A stretch of DNA of 64,000 nt, taken from Halosimplex aquaticum (GTDB lineage: Archaea; Halobacteriota; Halobacteria; Halobacteriales; Haloarculaceae). Location: assembly GCF_028747785.1 (NCBI RefSeq), contig NZ_CP118158.1, positions 2,480,001 to 2,544,000 on the forward strand, read 5' to 3'. The notes beneath the pieces were generated by a model. The model saw nothing but the letters and a program-made list of their open reading frames with translations, searched no databases and had not been told where the DNA came from. The translations under genes were made by a program, and so were the position numbers. Positions 53,848 to 62,577 of the stretch are shown here, piece after piece. Positions within the stretch are counted from its first letter, which is position 1. Each line of letters starts with the position of its first letter.

Positions 53848-54356
53848 CCGCCGATACTGGTGCTGACGACGACGCGTCCGCCGGGGAGGACGAATCGACC
53901 GCGTCCCCGGACCCCGATCCCGTCGCCGACGGCGCGACCGGGACCGACGGGGGGAGCGTGGGGGAGCGTGAGGACTCGCGGGCGCGCGAGACTCCGGACC
54001 CCGGAGCGGACGACGAGGTCGACGAGCTGCGCGACGAACTGGAGGCGCTGCGGGAGCGCATCGACGAGAAGACCGTCCACCGGGACGACATCCGCGCGGA
54101 GCTCCGTCGCTACGTCCGCAAGCGCCAGCGCCGCGGTCACGCGACCGGCTGGGGCCCTTACCTCGTCCTCCTCTACGGGACGGCGATGACGATCGGCGCC
54201 TTCTACTACCTGAGTAACTGGGTCGCCGTCGCCGCCATGCTCGTCGTCTGGCTCTCCACGCTCGGCCTCTACGTCTTCATGGTCGTGATGGGGTCGTTCA
54301 TCGCCGCCGGCCGCAAAGCGGCCGGGCTGCGCGACCTCGTCGGCAAGTTCCGGTGA
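53844..54356 (+). CDS. Coiled-coil membrane protein coupled to the YihY gene
   Basis: A 170-residue protein whose ATG overlaps the previous stop (ATGA). Residues 1-65 are disordered and acidic; about 66-95 form a coiled coil (VDELRDELEALRERIDEK) followed by a basic helix (RRYVRKRQRRGHATGW). Two transmembrane helices follow: YLVLLYGTAMTIGAFYYL and VAAMLVVWLSTLGLYVFMVV. The tail ends DLVGKFR. Translational coupling suggests it works with the YihY-type protein, but no function can be assigned. Confidence 0.78.
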   Translation: MTADTGADDDASAGEDESTASPDPDPVADGATGTDGGSVGEREDSRARETPDPGADDEVDELRDELEALRERIDEKTVHRDDIRAELRRYVRKRQRRGHATGWGPYLVLLYGTAMTIGAFYYLSNWVAVAAMLVVWLSTLGLYVFMVVMGSFIAAGRKAAGLRDLVGKFR

Positions 54357-54451
54357 CGCCGCAGCGCGGCCGACGCCGGCCGACCGCGCGGTCGCCGACG
54401 GCGCGCCGCCGTCTTCGTAACATCTAAACTCCGCCTTGCGTACCTCAAGGC

Positions 54452-55231
54452 ATGCCTCGGGGTGGCGGATCGACCGACGGCGAGTCGCGCGTGGACCTCC
54501 ACGTCAAGATCCTCGATGAGAAGGTCGTCCGCCGGGCCAAGGCCGTCGGACTCGACGCCCTCGTCTACGCTCCCCACTTCGAACACCTCTCGACCATCCG
54601 CGAGCGCGCCGCCCGCTTCTCCGACGACGAACTCCTCGTCGTCCCCGGCCGAGAGTACTTCACCGACACGTGGACCGACCGCAAGCACGTTCTCGCCGTC
54701 GACCCCGACGAACCGGTCCCCGACTTCCTCACCCTTGAGGACACGATGGCCGAGATCGCCGACCAGGACACCGGCATCCTCGTTCCCCACCCCGAGTTCC
54801 TCACCCTCAGCATGACCGAGTCGGACATCGCTACCTACGCCGACCGTGTCGACGCCGTCGAGGTGTACAACCCGAAACACTGGCCCTGGGACGACCGCCG
54901 CGCCCGCGAGATCGCCCGCGACTCGGGCCTCCAGACCTACATCTCCTCGTACGCCCACCTCACCACCACGATCGGCGAGGCCTGGGTCGAGTTCGAGCGG
55001 CCCATCGACTCCGCCGCCGATCTGGTGGAGGCGCTGCGCTCGGGCGCGCCGCGGCGGATGTACCACCGCAACGGCCTGACGCACCTCCTCAAGCGCCGGG
55101 CCGAGTTCGCCCACCTCGGCTGGGAGAACACCTACGACAAGTTCAAACGCGTCGTGCTGGAGGGCGACGAGCCGACCCACCCTGCCGGCGACTACCCCGA
55201 CCGCTTCGCCGACATGAACGCCTATCGGTGA
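54452..55231 (+). CDS. PHP-domain protein with altered metal ligands
   Basis: A 259-residue protein in the PHP phosphoesterase fold. Where catalytic PHP enzymes have HxH, this reads RVDLHVKILDE, so the second His is Lys. The later Asp-His of the GSDxH pattern reads ISSYAHL. The Glu and middle His positions (VVPGREYF, LVPHPEF) remain. Such losses suggest a changed or absent metal centre. The rest (VYAPHFEHLSTIRERAARFS and YNPKHWPWDDRRAREIA) is ordinary. It precedes a CDP-alcohol transferase gene convergently. Confidence 0.8.
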   Translation: MPRGGGSTDGESRVDLHVKILDEKVVRRAKAVGLDALVYAPHFEHLSTIRERAARFSDDELLVVPGREYFTDTWTDRKHVLAVDPDEPVPDFLTLEDTMAEIADQDTGILVPHPEFLTLSMTESDIATYADRVDAVEVYNPKHWPWDDRRAREIARDSGLQTYISSYAHLTTTIGEAWVEFERPIDSAADLVEALRSGAPRRMYHRNGLTHLLKRRAEFAHLGWENTYDKFKRVVLEGDEPTHPAGDYPDRFADMNAYR

Positions 55232-55264
55232 GCGGTCGGCGCTGAACCTCGGCCCCACCGACTC

Positions 55265-55930
55265 CTATCCGAGCGCCGCAAGCCAGTCGGCCAGTTCCTC
55301 CGACAGCAGGAACCCGACGACGAGCGCGAACGCCGCGAAGACGCCGACCGCGGCGGCGACGACGCCGCGCCGGTCGTGGACCCACGCGCGGTCGCTCAGT
55401 TCCCGCGCCACGAACACCACGTAGTCGGTGATCGCCACCGCCGAGGCGAGTCCGAGCGCCCACAGCAGCGCTTCCGTGGTCGCGACGGCCGGAACCAGCA
55501 TCGCCACCATCGCCAGGAACTGGAGATTCGTGACGACCTTCCCCGGGAGCCGCGCCTGCACCTTGCTCGTGTCGAAGCCGTACAGCGGCACGAGCGGCGC
55601 CAGCGAGACGACGAAGGCGTCGCGGGCGAAAAAGAGGACGAGATACGCGAGGGGGAGGTCAAGCCGCGGGAACAGGATCGCGACGACGACCAGCGCCGTG
55701 AGCTTGTCCAGCGCCGGGTCCAGCATGGCGCCGAGTTCCGTCGTCTGGTCGAGTTTGCGGGCGACCCAGCCGTCGACGCCGTCCGAGAGGACGATGAGCG
55801 CGAGGAGGACGTACCGCACCGGGGAGTGGAGGGTGACGGCGATCCCCGCGACCAGCGGCAGCCGAGAGAGGGAGATGAGGTTCGGGACGGTCCATATCTC
55901 GCCCGCCCGCTCCCGCCAGTCGATACTCAT
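55265..55930 (-). CDS. CDP-alcohol phosphatidyltransferase
   Basis: A 221-residue, six-helix membrane enzyme transferring a phosphatidyl (here archaetidyl) group from a CDP-lipid to an alcohol. The catalytic motif D-x2-D-G-x2-A-R-x8-G-x3-D-x3-D is complete in SDGVDGWVARKLDQTTELGA then MLDPALDK near residues 49-75. Residues before it include WTVPNLISLSRLPLVAGI, the typical start. The acceptor (glycerophosphate, serine or inositol phosphate) is not readable. ATG at 55930. Confidence 0.92.
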   Translation of the reverse strand: MSIDWRERAGEIWTVPNLISLSRLPLVAGIAVTLHSPVRYVLLALIVLSDGVDGWVARKLDQTTELGAMLDPALDKLTALVVVAILFPRLDLPLAYLVLFFARDAFVVSLAPLVPLYGFDTSKVQARLPGKVVTNLQFLAMVAMLVPAVATTEALLWALGLASAVAITDYVVFVARELSDRAWVHDRRGVVAAAVGVFAAFALVVGFLLSEELADWLAALG

Positions 55931-56075
55931 GGTGCTGGATTGCTCCTCGGTCGTGCATGTGTCCACCGATCTGTGTCGCTCGGTGTTCGTGTGGCTGCGG
56001 TCGAAATCGGCCGTGAACCGCGCGAGTCCTCGGCCCGCTCGCTAGGAGTTGTCGTGACCGCAGTTGCCGGTGAGT

Positions 56076-56389
56076 GATGAAAGCCCTCGGCCCGCTCCGG
56101 TCGAGGGGCTCGCTGCGCTCCTCGCTACGCTGTCGTTCGAAAGAGTGCAAAGCACTCTTTCGTGATGACGAGAGAGCTTCGCTCTCTCGAACCACGGTGC
56201 TTTCATCGCCCGTCTTCCCGGAGCGGGGCCTCGCCCTTTCAATCCGCCAGGGACAGCACCGCACAGCACCGCGCCTCACACCTCCCCAACCGACTGCGCT
56301 TCTCGCTCACTTCGTTCGCTGTGATGCTCATCCCTCGCACGGCTCCGTCGCGGCACGGAGGCCGCGACAGCGCGCGCCACGGCAGAAAG
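56076..56389 (-). repeat. Dispersed intergenic repeat, copy 2
   Basis: Located in the 483-bp gene-free interval 55931-56413, just downstream of the EEP gene stop. Read on the minus strand it matches 41901-42244: CGTGGCGCGCGCTGTCG, then GTGCGAGGGATGAGCATC (complement of 56323-56340), TCGGTTGGGGAGG (56281-56293), TGAAAGGGCGAG (56230-56241) and GAGGGCTTTCATC at the end (56076-56089). Locus-specific hairpins fill the inner part: an 11-bp stem at 56138-56162 and a 9-bp stem at 56169-56189. Confidence 0.75.
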
Positions 56390-56413
56390 AGAAGTCGCCG
56401 ATTCGCCCCGCGT

Positions 56414-57187
56414 TCACTCGTCGAACTCGAAGACGACGGGGCGGTGGTCCGAGATCTGGACGTCGATGACGTCGCAGCGGGTGGGCCGGATGTCGGGGGA
56501 GGCGAGGAAGAAATCCAGCGTCCGGGTCTCGGAGACGATGGTGTCGAAGGGGCGTTTCGGGACGGTCTCGCCGGGATTGTGCAGGACCAGGCCCGTCTCT
56601 TCGAGGGCCTCCTCGACCTCGTCGAGGCCGTCGTAGGCGTTGAAGTCGCCGCAGACGACGACGCGGTCGCGCTCGGCGACGATAGCGGCGATCTCGTCGA
56701 GTTGCTTGCGCCGGCCGCGGCCGCTCATCGCGAGGTGGACACCGAAGATCGAGAGGCCGTCCAGGGTGACCTCGGTGACCAGGCGCTTCGGGCCGGTTTC
56801 GAGGTAGTGGGCCTCGATGGTCGCGTCGAGGTCGTCGCGGACGAGCAGGCCGTTCGAGAGGTGCGAGAGGACCGGCAGGTGGCCGAGGACGTTGCCGTCG
56901 CCGTACTTGGCGTCGGCGCGGGCGTGGTAGGCGAGGCCGCGCTCGGTGAGCATCTCGGCGAGGCGGGTGACCTGCCCCTCGGTCATCGTCCGCATCGACC
57001 CCTGGTCGACTTCGAGGAGGCAGACCACGTCGGGGCGCTCCTCGGCGATGACGTCGGCGAGGCGCTCGGTGGCGCGTTCCTCGGCGGCGTCGCTGCCGAG
57101 CAGCCCCCGGTGGGGTTTCAGCGCGTATTCGCGTAGCGATCCGTCGTAATCGAGCAGGTAACCGGCGTTACACGAGAGTATCTTCAC
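56414..57187 (-). CDS. Endonuclease/exonuclease/phosphatase family protein
   Basis: A 257-residue EEP-fold metal hydrolase. Catalytic blocks are MKILSCNAGYLL, RPDVVCLLEVDQGS with the metal-binding Glu, GVHLAMSG with a catalytic His, VVCGDFNAYDGL with the Asp-Asn pair, and ISDHRPVVFEF with the final Asp-His. This family spans DNA repair endonucleases, sphingomyelinases and inositol phosphatases, so the substrate is open. TATA box 64 bp upstream. Its stop is followed at once by the dispersed repeat copy 2. Confidence 0.88.
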   Translation of the reverse strand: MKILSCNAGYLLDYDGSLREYALKPHRGLLGSDAAEERATERLADVIAEERPDVVCLLEVDQGSMRTMTEGQVTRLAEMLTERGLAYHARADAKYGDGNVLGHLPVLSHLSNGLLVRDDLDATIEAHYLETGPKRLVTEVTLDGLSIFGVHLAMSGRGRRKQLDEIAAIVAERDRVVVCGDFNAYDGLDEVEEALEETGLVLHNPGETVPKRPFDTIVSETRTLDFFLASPDIRPTRCDVIDVQISDHRPVVFEFDE

Positions 57188-57247
57188 ACATTCTCCGTCG
57201 CCCGTGGAGGCGACCGACCGTCGTTGGGGGGATAGAACCAGTATGGA

Positions 57248-57258
57248 CCTATAAAGCC
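57248..57258 (-). promoter_or_regulatory. TATA box for the EEP gene
   Basis: The minus strand reads GCTTTATAGGT, a good haloarchaeal TATA element, predicting a start near 57225 and a leader of about 35-40 nt. Confidence 0.6.
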
Positions 57259-57389
57259 GACGGTGACGTGTCAGTTCGGATGGATCACAGCGGCGGCTGG
57301 GCGACGGCCGAGCAGCGAAATGATCGCGGGACGAGCGCCCCGCGGGCGTGGGAGCCGAAAAATCCGCGAACGAGAGCGTCGGTGGCGAC

Positions 57390-58760
57390 TTAGAACGTCT
57401 CGAGGTACTGGTCGAGTTCCCACTGGGAGACCTCGACGATGTACTCCTCGAACTCCTTGGTCTTCGCTTCGACGAAGTTCTCGTAGACGTGCTCGCCGAG
57501 GGCGTCCTGGATGACCTCGTCGGATTCGAGCGCGTCGATGGCCTCGCCGAGGTTCGACGGGAGCGTGGTGATGCCGTACTCCTCGCGTTTCTGCTCGTCG
57601 AACTCGTAGATGTTCTCGCGGACCGGGTCGTCGCAGTCGAGGCCGCGCTCGATGCCGTCGAGGCCGGCGTGGATGAGCGCGGCGAAGGCGAGGTAGGGGT
57701 TACACGACGGGTCCGGGAAGCGCGCCTCGATGCGGGAGGCGGCCGGGACGCGCGCGGCGGGCTTGCGGATGAGCGCCGAGCGGTTCCGGTCGGACCAGGC
57801 GACGTACACCGGCGCCTCGTAGCCCGGGACGAGTCGCTTGTAGGAGTTGACCGTCGGGTTGGTGACGGCGGCCAGCGCCTCGGCGTGGTCGAGGATGCCG
57901 GCGGTGAACTGCTTGGCCGTCTCGCTCAGGTTGAACTCGTCGTCGTCGTCGTGGAAGGCGTTCTCGCCGTCCTGGAACAGCGAGAAGTGCGTGTGCATGC
58001 CCGACCCGTTGATGCGCGGGATGGGCTTGGGCATGAACGTCGCGTGCAGGTCGTGTTCGGCCGCGATGGCGCGGACGACCGCGCGGAACGTGGCGACGTT
58101 GTCGGCCGTCGACAGCGCGTCGTCGTACGTGAAGTTGATCTCGTGTTGCCCTTCGGCGACCTCGTGGTGGCTGGCCTCGATGTCGAAGCCCATGTCCTCC
58201 AGGCCGAAGATGATGTCCCGGCGGACGTCCTGGGCGAGGTCCTTGGGCGCGAGGTCGAAGTAGCCGCCGACGTCGTTGGTCTTCGTCGTCGCGCGACCCT
58301 CTTCGTCCTCCTCGAAGAGGAAGAACTCGGGCTCGGGCGCGGCGTTGACGGTGTACCCCATGTCCTCGGCGCGCTGGATGGCGCGCTTGAGGATCCCGCG
58401 CGGGTCGCCGGCGAACGGCTGGCCGCTGGACGTATCGATCACGTCACAGATGAGGCGCGCGGCGGCGCTGTCGTCGTCGTTGCGCCACGGGAGGATGGCG
58501 AACGTCGACGGGTCCGGGTCCAGGCGCATGTCCGACTCCTGGATGCGGACGAAGCCGTTGATCGACGAGCCGTCGAAGTAGATACCCTCTGTGAACGCCT
58601 TCTCGGCCTGGTCGGCCGGTACCGAGACGTTCTTGACCGTCCCCAGAATGTCCGTGAACTGCAGACGCAGGAAGTCGACGTTCTCTTCTTCGATCTCGTC
58701 GAGCACGTCCTGTGCCTCCGCGGAGAGACCCCCGTCCGGTTGCGCGTTTTCGCTTGTCAT
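57390..58760 (-). CDS. glnA: Glutamine synthetase type I
   Basis: Assimilates ammonia into glutamine with ATP, 456 residues from the ATG at 58760. Family signatures are [23 protein letters not shown], the ATP region [25 protein letters not shown] and [20 protein letters not shown]. The adenylylation-loop tyrosine used in enteric bacteria is not conserved at the usual [16 protein letters not shown] region, as expected of archaeal enzymes. It is divergent from an Lrp gene, which in Halobacterium is reported to regulate glnA. Confidence 0.97.
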   Translation of the reverse strand: MTSENAQPDGGLSAEAQDVLDEIEEENVDFLRLQFTDILGTVKNVSVPADQAEKAFTEGIYFDGSSINGFVRIQESDMRLDPDPSTFAILPWRNDDDSAAARLICDVIDTSSGQPFAGDPRGILKRAIQRAEDMGYTVNAAPEPEFFLFEEDEEGRATTKTNDVGGYFDLAPKDLAQDVRRDIIFGLEDMGFDIEASHHEVAEGQHEINFTYDDALSTADNVATFRAVVRAIAAEHDLHATFMPKPIPRINGSGMHTHFSLFQDGENAFHDDDDEFNLSETAKQFTAGILDHAEALAAVTNPTVNSYKRLVPGYEAPVYVAWSDRNRSALIRKPAARVPAASRIEARFPDPSCNPYLAFAALIHAGLDGIERGLDCDDPVRENIYEFDEQKREEYGITTLPSNLGEAIDALESDEVIQDALGEHVYENFVEAKTKEFEEYIVEVSQWELDQYLETF

Positions 58761-58786
58761 GTTTATCGACACCCGAAGGGTAGACC

Positions 58787-58860
58787 CATAGTATTAAAAT
58801 CCTGTCCATCTGCGCAATTCTTCCCCTTCGACGAGCGGAATTGAATATTCGTAAAATTCT
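58787..58860. promoter_or_regulatory. Shared glnA-lrp control region
   Basis: On the minus strand ATTTTAATAC (about 58789-58799) is the glnA TATA box. A palindrome-rich stretch, GAATT(12 nt)AATTC spanning 58838-58859 with the 8-bp GAATATTC in its centre (58843-58850), overlaps the likely lrp core promoter. Such A/T-rich inverted repeats are typical Lrp targets; autoregulation is inferred. Confidence 0.6.
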
Positions 58861-58887
58861 AATGCCCGGGGATAGTTGCTGGGTGTA

Positions 58888-59343
58888 ATGACGTACGAAA
58901 ATCTCGACCGCAAGTTGGTAAACGCGCTGCTGGGCGACGGGCGTGCGAGCCTCCGGAGCCTCGGCGAGGACCTCGACGTGTCGGTGACGACCGTCTCGAA
59001 TCACCTCTCGGATCTGGAAGACGACGGCATCATCCAGGGGTACACCCCGAAGGTCGACTACGACAAGCTCGGCTACGACGTGACCGCGATCCTCCAGCTG
59101 AAAGTCGAGGGGAGCTCCCTCCCGGAGGTCACCGAGTCGCTGCGCGACCACGAGAAGATGGTCTCGGTCTACGAGGTCACGGGCGACTACGACATCATCG
59201 CCATCGGCAAGTTCACCGACACCGACGGCATGAACGAGCACATCAAAGAACTGCTCGTCGACCCCGAGATCAAGGAGTCCAACACCAGCGTCGTGCTCAA
59301 CGCCGCCTCCGAGCACGAGCAGTTCGAACTCGACACGGAGTAG
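58888..59343 (+). CDS. lrp: Lrp/AsnC-family transcription regulator
   Basis: A 151-residue regulator. The N-terminal helix-turn-helix is [20 protein letters not shown] then [18 protein letters not shown], with the wing [12 protein letters not shown]. The C-terminal effector (RAM) domain includes [16 protein letters not shown] and [18 protein letters not shown]. It forms octameric-type assemblies that sense amino acids. Divergence from glnA suggests control of nitrogen metabolism. The ATG at 58888 is chosen over one 12 bp upstream. Confidence 0.95.
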   Translation: MTYENLDRKLVNALLGDGRASLRSLGEDLDVSVTTVSNHLSDLEDDGIIQGYTPKVDYDKLGYDVTAILQLKVEGSSLPEVTESLRDHEKMVSVYEVTGDYDIIAIGKFTDTDGMNEHIKELLVDPEIKESNTSVVLNAASEHEQFELDTE

Positions 59344-59380
59344 CCCGACCGCCACCGACCCGACCGCCGGGTCGAGCAGA

Positions 59381-59779
59381 TCACTCCCGTTCTCCGACAG
59401 TCGTTGCGTAGCGCGTCGTGGCCGCGACGGCGAACAGCAGCCCGCTCAGCGTCGTCGGGAAGAAGCCGATATCCGGGGTGTATCCGCCCGGTGCTTGCAG
59501 GAGTCTGACCGGCGGGTACGCGACGCAGGCGACTGCGGCGAGACTCAGAGTCGCCACCTCGACCCGGGGAAGCGAGCGGCCCGCTCGGACGAGGACGTAG
59601 GCGGCCGGCGGGACGAGCACCACCGCTCTACCGGGATAGAAGCCGTTCGCCTCCCACGGGACTCGCAGCCCGAGCGTCCCGACTAGGTCCTGGCCCCAGT
59701 GGAGATAGACGCCGGCAGTGAGTAGCACCAGGCCGACGGCGACGACCCGGTCGGCGACGGACAGCGAACGGTCGCGCAT
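59381..59779 (-). CDS. Small four-helix membrane protein
   Basis: A 132-residue protein with four hydrophobic segments: RVVAVGLVLLTAGVYLHWG, GRAVVLVPPAAYVLVRAG, VATLSLAAVACVAYPPVR and FFPTTLSGLLFAVAATTRY. The ATG at 59779 is chosen because a TATA box (GATTATATCG on the minus strand, about 59799-59808) lies 25-30 bp upstream, making the message nearly leaderless. No family was recognised. Convergent with lrp. Confidence 0.68.
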   Translation of the reverse strand: MRDRSLSVADRVVAVGLVLLTAGVYLHWGQDLVGTLGLRVPWEANGFYPGRAVVLVPPAAYVLVRAGRSLPRVEVATLSLAAVACVAYPPVRLLQAPGGYTPDIGFFPTTLSGLLFAVAATTRYATTVGERE

Positions 59780-59920
59780 ACCGAGCGGTGGTGTCAGTTC
59801 GATATAATCTTTCCGCACGCAGACCGACGCCGTCGCTGATCGGTCGGAGACGAAGAGAAGTGCGGAAATCGGGTTCAGTCGCCGTCCGCAGTGGTCAGAG
59901 ACGGTTCGGGGTCGACGGGT

Positions 59921-60059
59921 AAGCATCCGGCGGCCGTCAGGCCGCCGGTTCACCGGACGCGACCGAAGGGAGCGACCGGCTTTTTTCCCCAAGTTTTTGC
60001 TCAGGGGGTTCCCGCAGCGAGCGGAGCGAGCGAGGAAACCCCCTGAGCAAAAAGTGGGT
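59921..60059 (-). terminator. Three-hairpin 3' element, copy 2
   Basis: Begins immediately after the thermosome stop codon. First hairpin: a perfect 17-bp stem TTTTTGCTCAGGGGGTT (59994-60010) with 60037-60053 on the plus strand, followed in the transcript by CTTGGGGAAAAAAG, a second hairpin CCGGTCGC/GCGTCCGG (one mismatch), TGAA, and a third perfect 9-bp hairpin CCGGCGGCC/GGCCGCCGG, ending ATGCTT. Compared with copy 1, the stem bases differ but pairing is kept. Confidence 0.72.
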
Positions 60060-61751
60060 TTACATCATGCCGCCCATGCCGCCGCCCATGCCGCCCATGC
60101 CGCCGCCCATTCCGCCGGGCGCGCCGCCGGGGCCGCCGGGGCCGCCGGCCTCGTCGTCGTCGTCGGTGCCGCCGCCCTTGAGGTCGCCGGCAGCGATGAC
60201 GTCGTCGATGCGGAGGATCATGACCGCGGCCTCCGTCGCGGACTCGACGGCCTGGGTCTTCACGCGGAGGGGCTCGACGACGCCCTCCTCGACCATGTCG
60301 ACGGTGTCGCCGGTGTAGGCGTCGAGGCCGACCCTGTGGTTACCGGAGTCGTGCTGGCTGCGCAGGTCGACCAGCGAGTCGATCGGGTCGAGGCCGGCGT
60401 TCTCGGCGAGCGTGCGCGGCACGACGTCGATGGCGTCCGCGAAGGCCTCGACGGCCAGCTGCTCGCGGCCGCCGACGGAGTCGGCGAAGTCGCGCAGTTC
60501 GAGGGCGAGGTGGGCCTCGGGGGCGCCGCCGCCCGGGAGGACCTGCCCGTCTTCGAGGGTCGTCGCGACCACGCCGAGGCTGTCCTCGATGGCGCGCTCG
60601 ACCTCGTCGGCGACGTGCTCGGTGCCGCCGCGGAGGATCATGGTGACCGCTTTCGCGTCCTCGACGTCCTCGACGAAGATGCGCTCGTCGCCGGCGACGT
60701 CCTTCTGGGCGACGCTGCCCGCGTGGCCGAGGTCGTCGCTCTCGATGTCGTCGATGTTGGAGACGATGCGGCCGCCGGTGGCCCGCGAGAGCGCCTTCAT
60801 CGTGGACTTCTTCGCGCGGCGGACCGCGAGGATGCCGCGCTGGGCGAGGTAGTGCTGGGCCATGTCGTCGATGCCCTTCTGGGCGATGACGACGTCGGCG
60901 CCCGCCTCGTCGAGCGTGTCGACGTACTCCTTGAGCTGCTCCTCTTCCTGGTCGAGGAACTGCTGGAGCTGGTCGGGGTCGGTGACGTTGACCTCGGTGT
61001 CGAGCTCGGTCTCGGGCACCTCGATGGCGGTGTCGAGGAGGGCGACGTCGGCGTCCTCGACGGCGTAGGGCATGTTCTCGTGGACGCGCTCCTTGTCGAT
61101 GATGACGCCCTCGACGAGCTCGGACTCGTCGATGGAGCCGCCGACGACGGTCTCGAGCTGGATGTTGTCCGTGTCGACGCCCTCCTCGTCGGCGACGGCC
61201 TGAACGGCGTTGACGACGAGCGTGGAGAGGGTGTCCTTGGCGTTCTCGGCGCCCTTGCCGGTCATCGCCGTCGCGGCGATGGATTCGAGGATGTCGGTGT
61301 CGCCGGCGTCGACGTCGATGGCGATGTCCTCGAGGGCCTCCTTGGCCTTCTCGGCGGCCTGGCGGTAGCCCTGCGCGAGGATGGTGGCGTGGATGTCCTG
61401 GTCGAGGAGGTCCTCGGCCTTGCCCAGCAGTTCACCGGAGATGACGACCGCCGTCGTCGTGCCGTCCCCGACCTCGTCCTCCTGAGTCTGGGCGACCTCG
61501 ACGATCATGTTGGCGGCCGGGTGCTCGATGTCCATCTCCTCGAGGATGGTGACGCCGTCGTTGGTGACGACGACCCCGCCGGCGTCGTCGACGAGCATCT
61601 TGTCCATCCCCTTCGGACCGAGTGTCGTGCGTACGGACTCGGCGACGGCCTTCCCGGCCGTGATGTTCATCGACTGTGCGTCCTTGCCCGAGGTTCGCTG
61701 CGAGTCCTCGGACATGATGATGAGGGGTTGGTTACCCATCTGCTGAGCCAT
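60060..61751 (-). CDS. Thermosome subunit
   Basis: Group II chaperonin subunit, 563 residues, forming double-ring ATP-dependent folding chambers. Signatures are [34 protein letters not shown], the apical segment [14 protein letters not shown], and [25 protein letters not shown] block ([18 protein letters not shown]). The C-terminal tail of repeated Gly-Gly-Met, typical of haloarchaeal thermosomes, is present. The ATG at 61751 starts [11 protein letters not shown] strong TATA box and the three-hairpin 3' element flank it. Confidence 0.97.
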   Translation of the reverse strand: MAQQMGNQPLIIMSEDSQRTSGKDAQSMNITAGKAVAESVRTTLGPKGMDKMLVDDAGGVVVTNDGVTILEEMDIEHPAANMIVEVAQTQEDEVGDGTTTAVVISGELLGKAEDLLDQDIHATILAQGYRQAAEKAKEALEDIAIDVDAGDTDILESIAATAMTGKGAENAKDTLSTLVVNAVQAVADEEGVDTDNIQLETVVGGSIDESELVEGVIIDKERVHENMPYAVEDADVALLDTAIEVPETELDTEVNVTDPDQLQQFLDQEEEQLKEYVDTLDEAGADVVIAQKGIDDMAQHYLAQRGILAVRRAKKSTMKALSRATGGRIVSNIDDIESDDLGHAGSVAQKDVAGDERIFVEDVEDAKAVTMILRGGTEHVADEVERAIEDSLGVVATTLEDGQVLPGGGAPEAHLALELRDFADSVGGREQLAVEAFADAIDVVPRTLAENAGLDPIDSLVDLRSQHDSGNHRVGLDAYTGDTVDMVEEGVVEPLRVKTQAVESATEAAVMILRIDDVIAAGDLKGGGTDDDDEAGGPGGPGGAPGGMGGGMGGMGGGMGGMM

Positions 61752-61777
61752 AATCAAGAGAAAGGTTGATTGCGATT

Positions 61778-61788
61778 CTATATAAAAG
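61778..61788 (-). promoter_or_regulatory. TATA box of the thermosome gene
   Basis: The minus strand reads CTTTTATATAG, centred about 32 bp from the ATG at 61751, giving an almost leaderless mRNA. Haloarchaeal chaperonin genes are heat inducible from such promoters. Confidence 0.75.
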
Positions 61789-61855
61789 TGGCGGTGGTGA
61801 ACGGCATTCCGTTCGCTGGGAGCCAGAGAAAAGTGTGAGAACCCGTCTCAAGCAC

Positions 61856-61970
61856 GCATTTATATACGAGAAACCGTCGTCTCGGGACGAGAGACGGCGA
61901 CGGGAACCGGTGAACGCGGCGAGCGAGGGAGTGGCGGCGAGCGGAGCGGCGAGCGCAGGGACGGTTCCCC
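61856..61970 (+). other. TATA-led hairpin segment between thermosome and tspO
   Basis: In the 298-bp gap 61752-62049, the sequence ATTTATATACG (61857-61868) resembles a TATA box in the direction of tspO. Downstream are two stems: CGTCTC/GAGACG around 61875-61896 and GGGAACCG (61902-61909) with CGGTTCCC (61962-61969). It could be a leader of tspO or a small RNA. No protein was accepted here. Confidence 0.35.
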
Positions 61971-62049
61971 GAAAGCAAGAACGGGCGGGGACGCTCCCCG
62001 TGGAAGACCAGGGCGGGCTGATTTGCGTGTGCGGGCCCAACTGGGGAGC

Positions 62050-62577
62050 ATGACCCGAACGCGGACTCTGGGCTCCGGACGGAACGACCGCCGGAGCGCG
62101 CTGGCGGTCGTGGCCGGGATCGTCCTCGTGAACGTCGTCGGCGCGGCCCCGGCAGTGCTGTCGGGGCCGGGATCGGCGTGGTTCCAGGCGCTCGCGAAAC
62201 CGGCGATCTATCCGCCGCCGTGGCTGTTCGGCGTCGTCTGGACGCTCCTGTTCACGCTCATGGGGGTCGCCCTCGCGCTGGTCTGGCTGTCGGACGGGAC
62301 CGGCGACGGGGACGGAGCCGGCTGGAGCGCTCGACGGCTCGCGCTCGCGTTGTTCGCGGGCCAGATGGCCCTCAACGTCGCGTGGACGCCGGCGTTTTTC
62401 GCCGCGGAGAACCTGCTCGCGGAGCTCGTGGTGATCATCGCGCTGTGGCCCGCAGTAGTAGCGACGATCTGGGCCTTCGGCCGCGTCGACCGGCGAGCGG
62501 CCCTGTTACTCGTCCCGTATCTCGCGTGGGTTACCTTCGCCGCGGCGTTGAACTACCAGTTCTGGGCGCTGAACTGA
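62050..62577 (+). CDS. tspO: TspO/MBR-family protein
   Basis: A five-helix membrane protein of 175 residues that binds porphyrins and other tetrapyrroles or lipids. Family motifs are WFQALAKPAIYPPPWLFGVV then WTLLFTLMGVALALVW, ALNVAWTPAFFAAENL and PYLAWVTFAAALNYQFW near the C terminus. The ATG at 62050 gives the standard start. Its stop directly abuts the stop of the convergent hydrolase gene. Confidence 0.95.
   Translation: MTRTRTLGSGRNDRRSALAVVAGIVLVNVVGAAPAVLSGPGSAWFQALAKPAIYPPPWLFGVVWTLLFTLMGVALALVWLSDGTGDGDGAGWSARRLALALFAGQMALNVAWTPAFFAAENLLAELVVIIALWPAVVATIWAFGRVDRRAALLLVPYLAWVTFAAALNYQFWALN

Noticed and set aside
61766..62053. 95-codon frame upstream of tspO
   Set aside because: It overlaps the hairpin segment and the thermosome promoter, and its composition is basic and repetitive.
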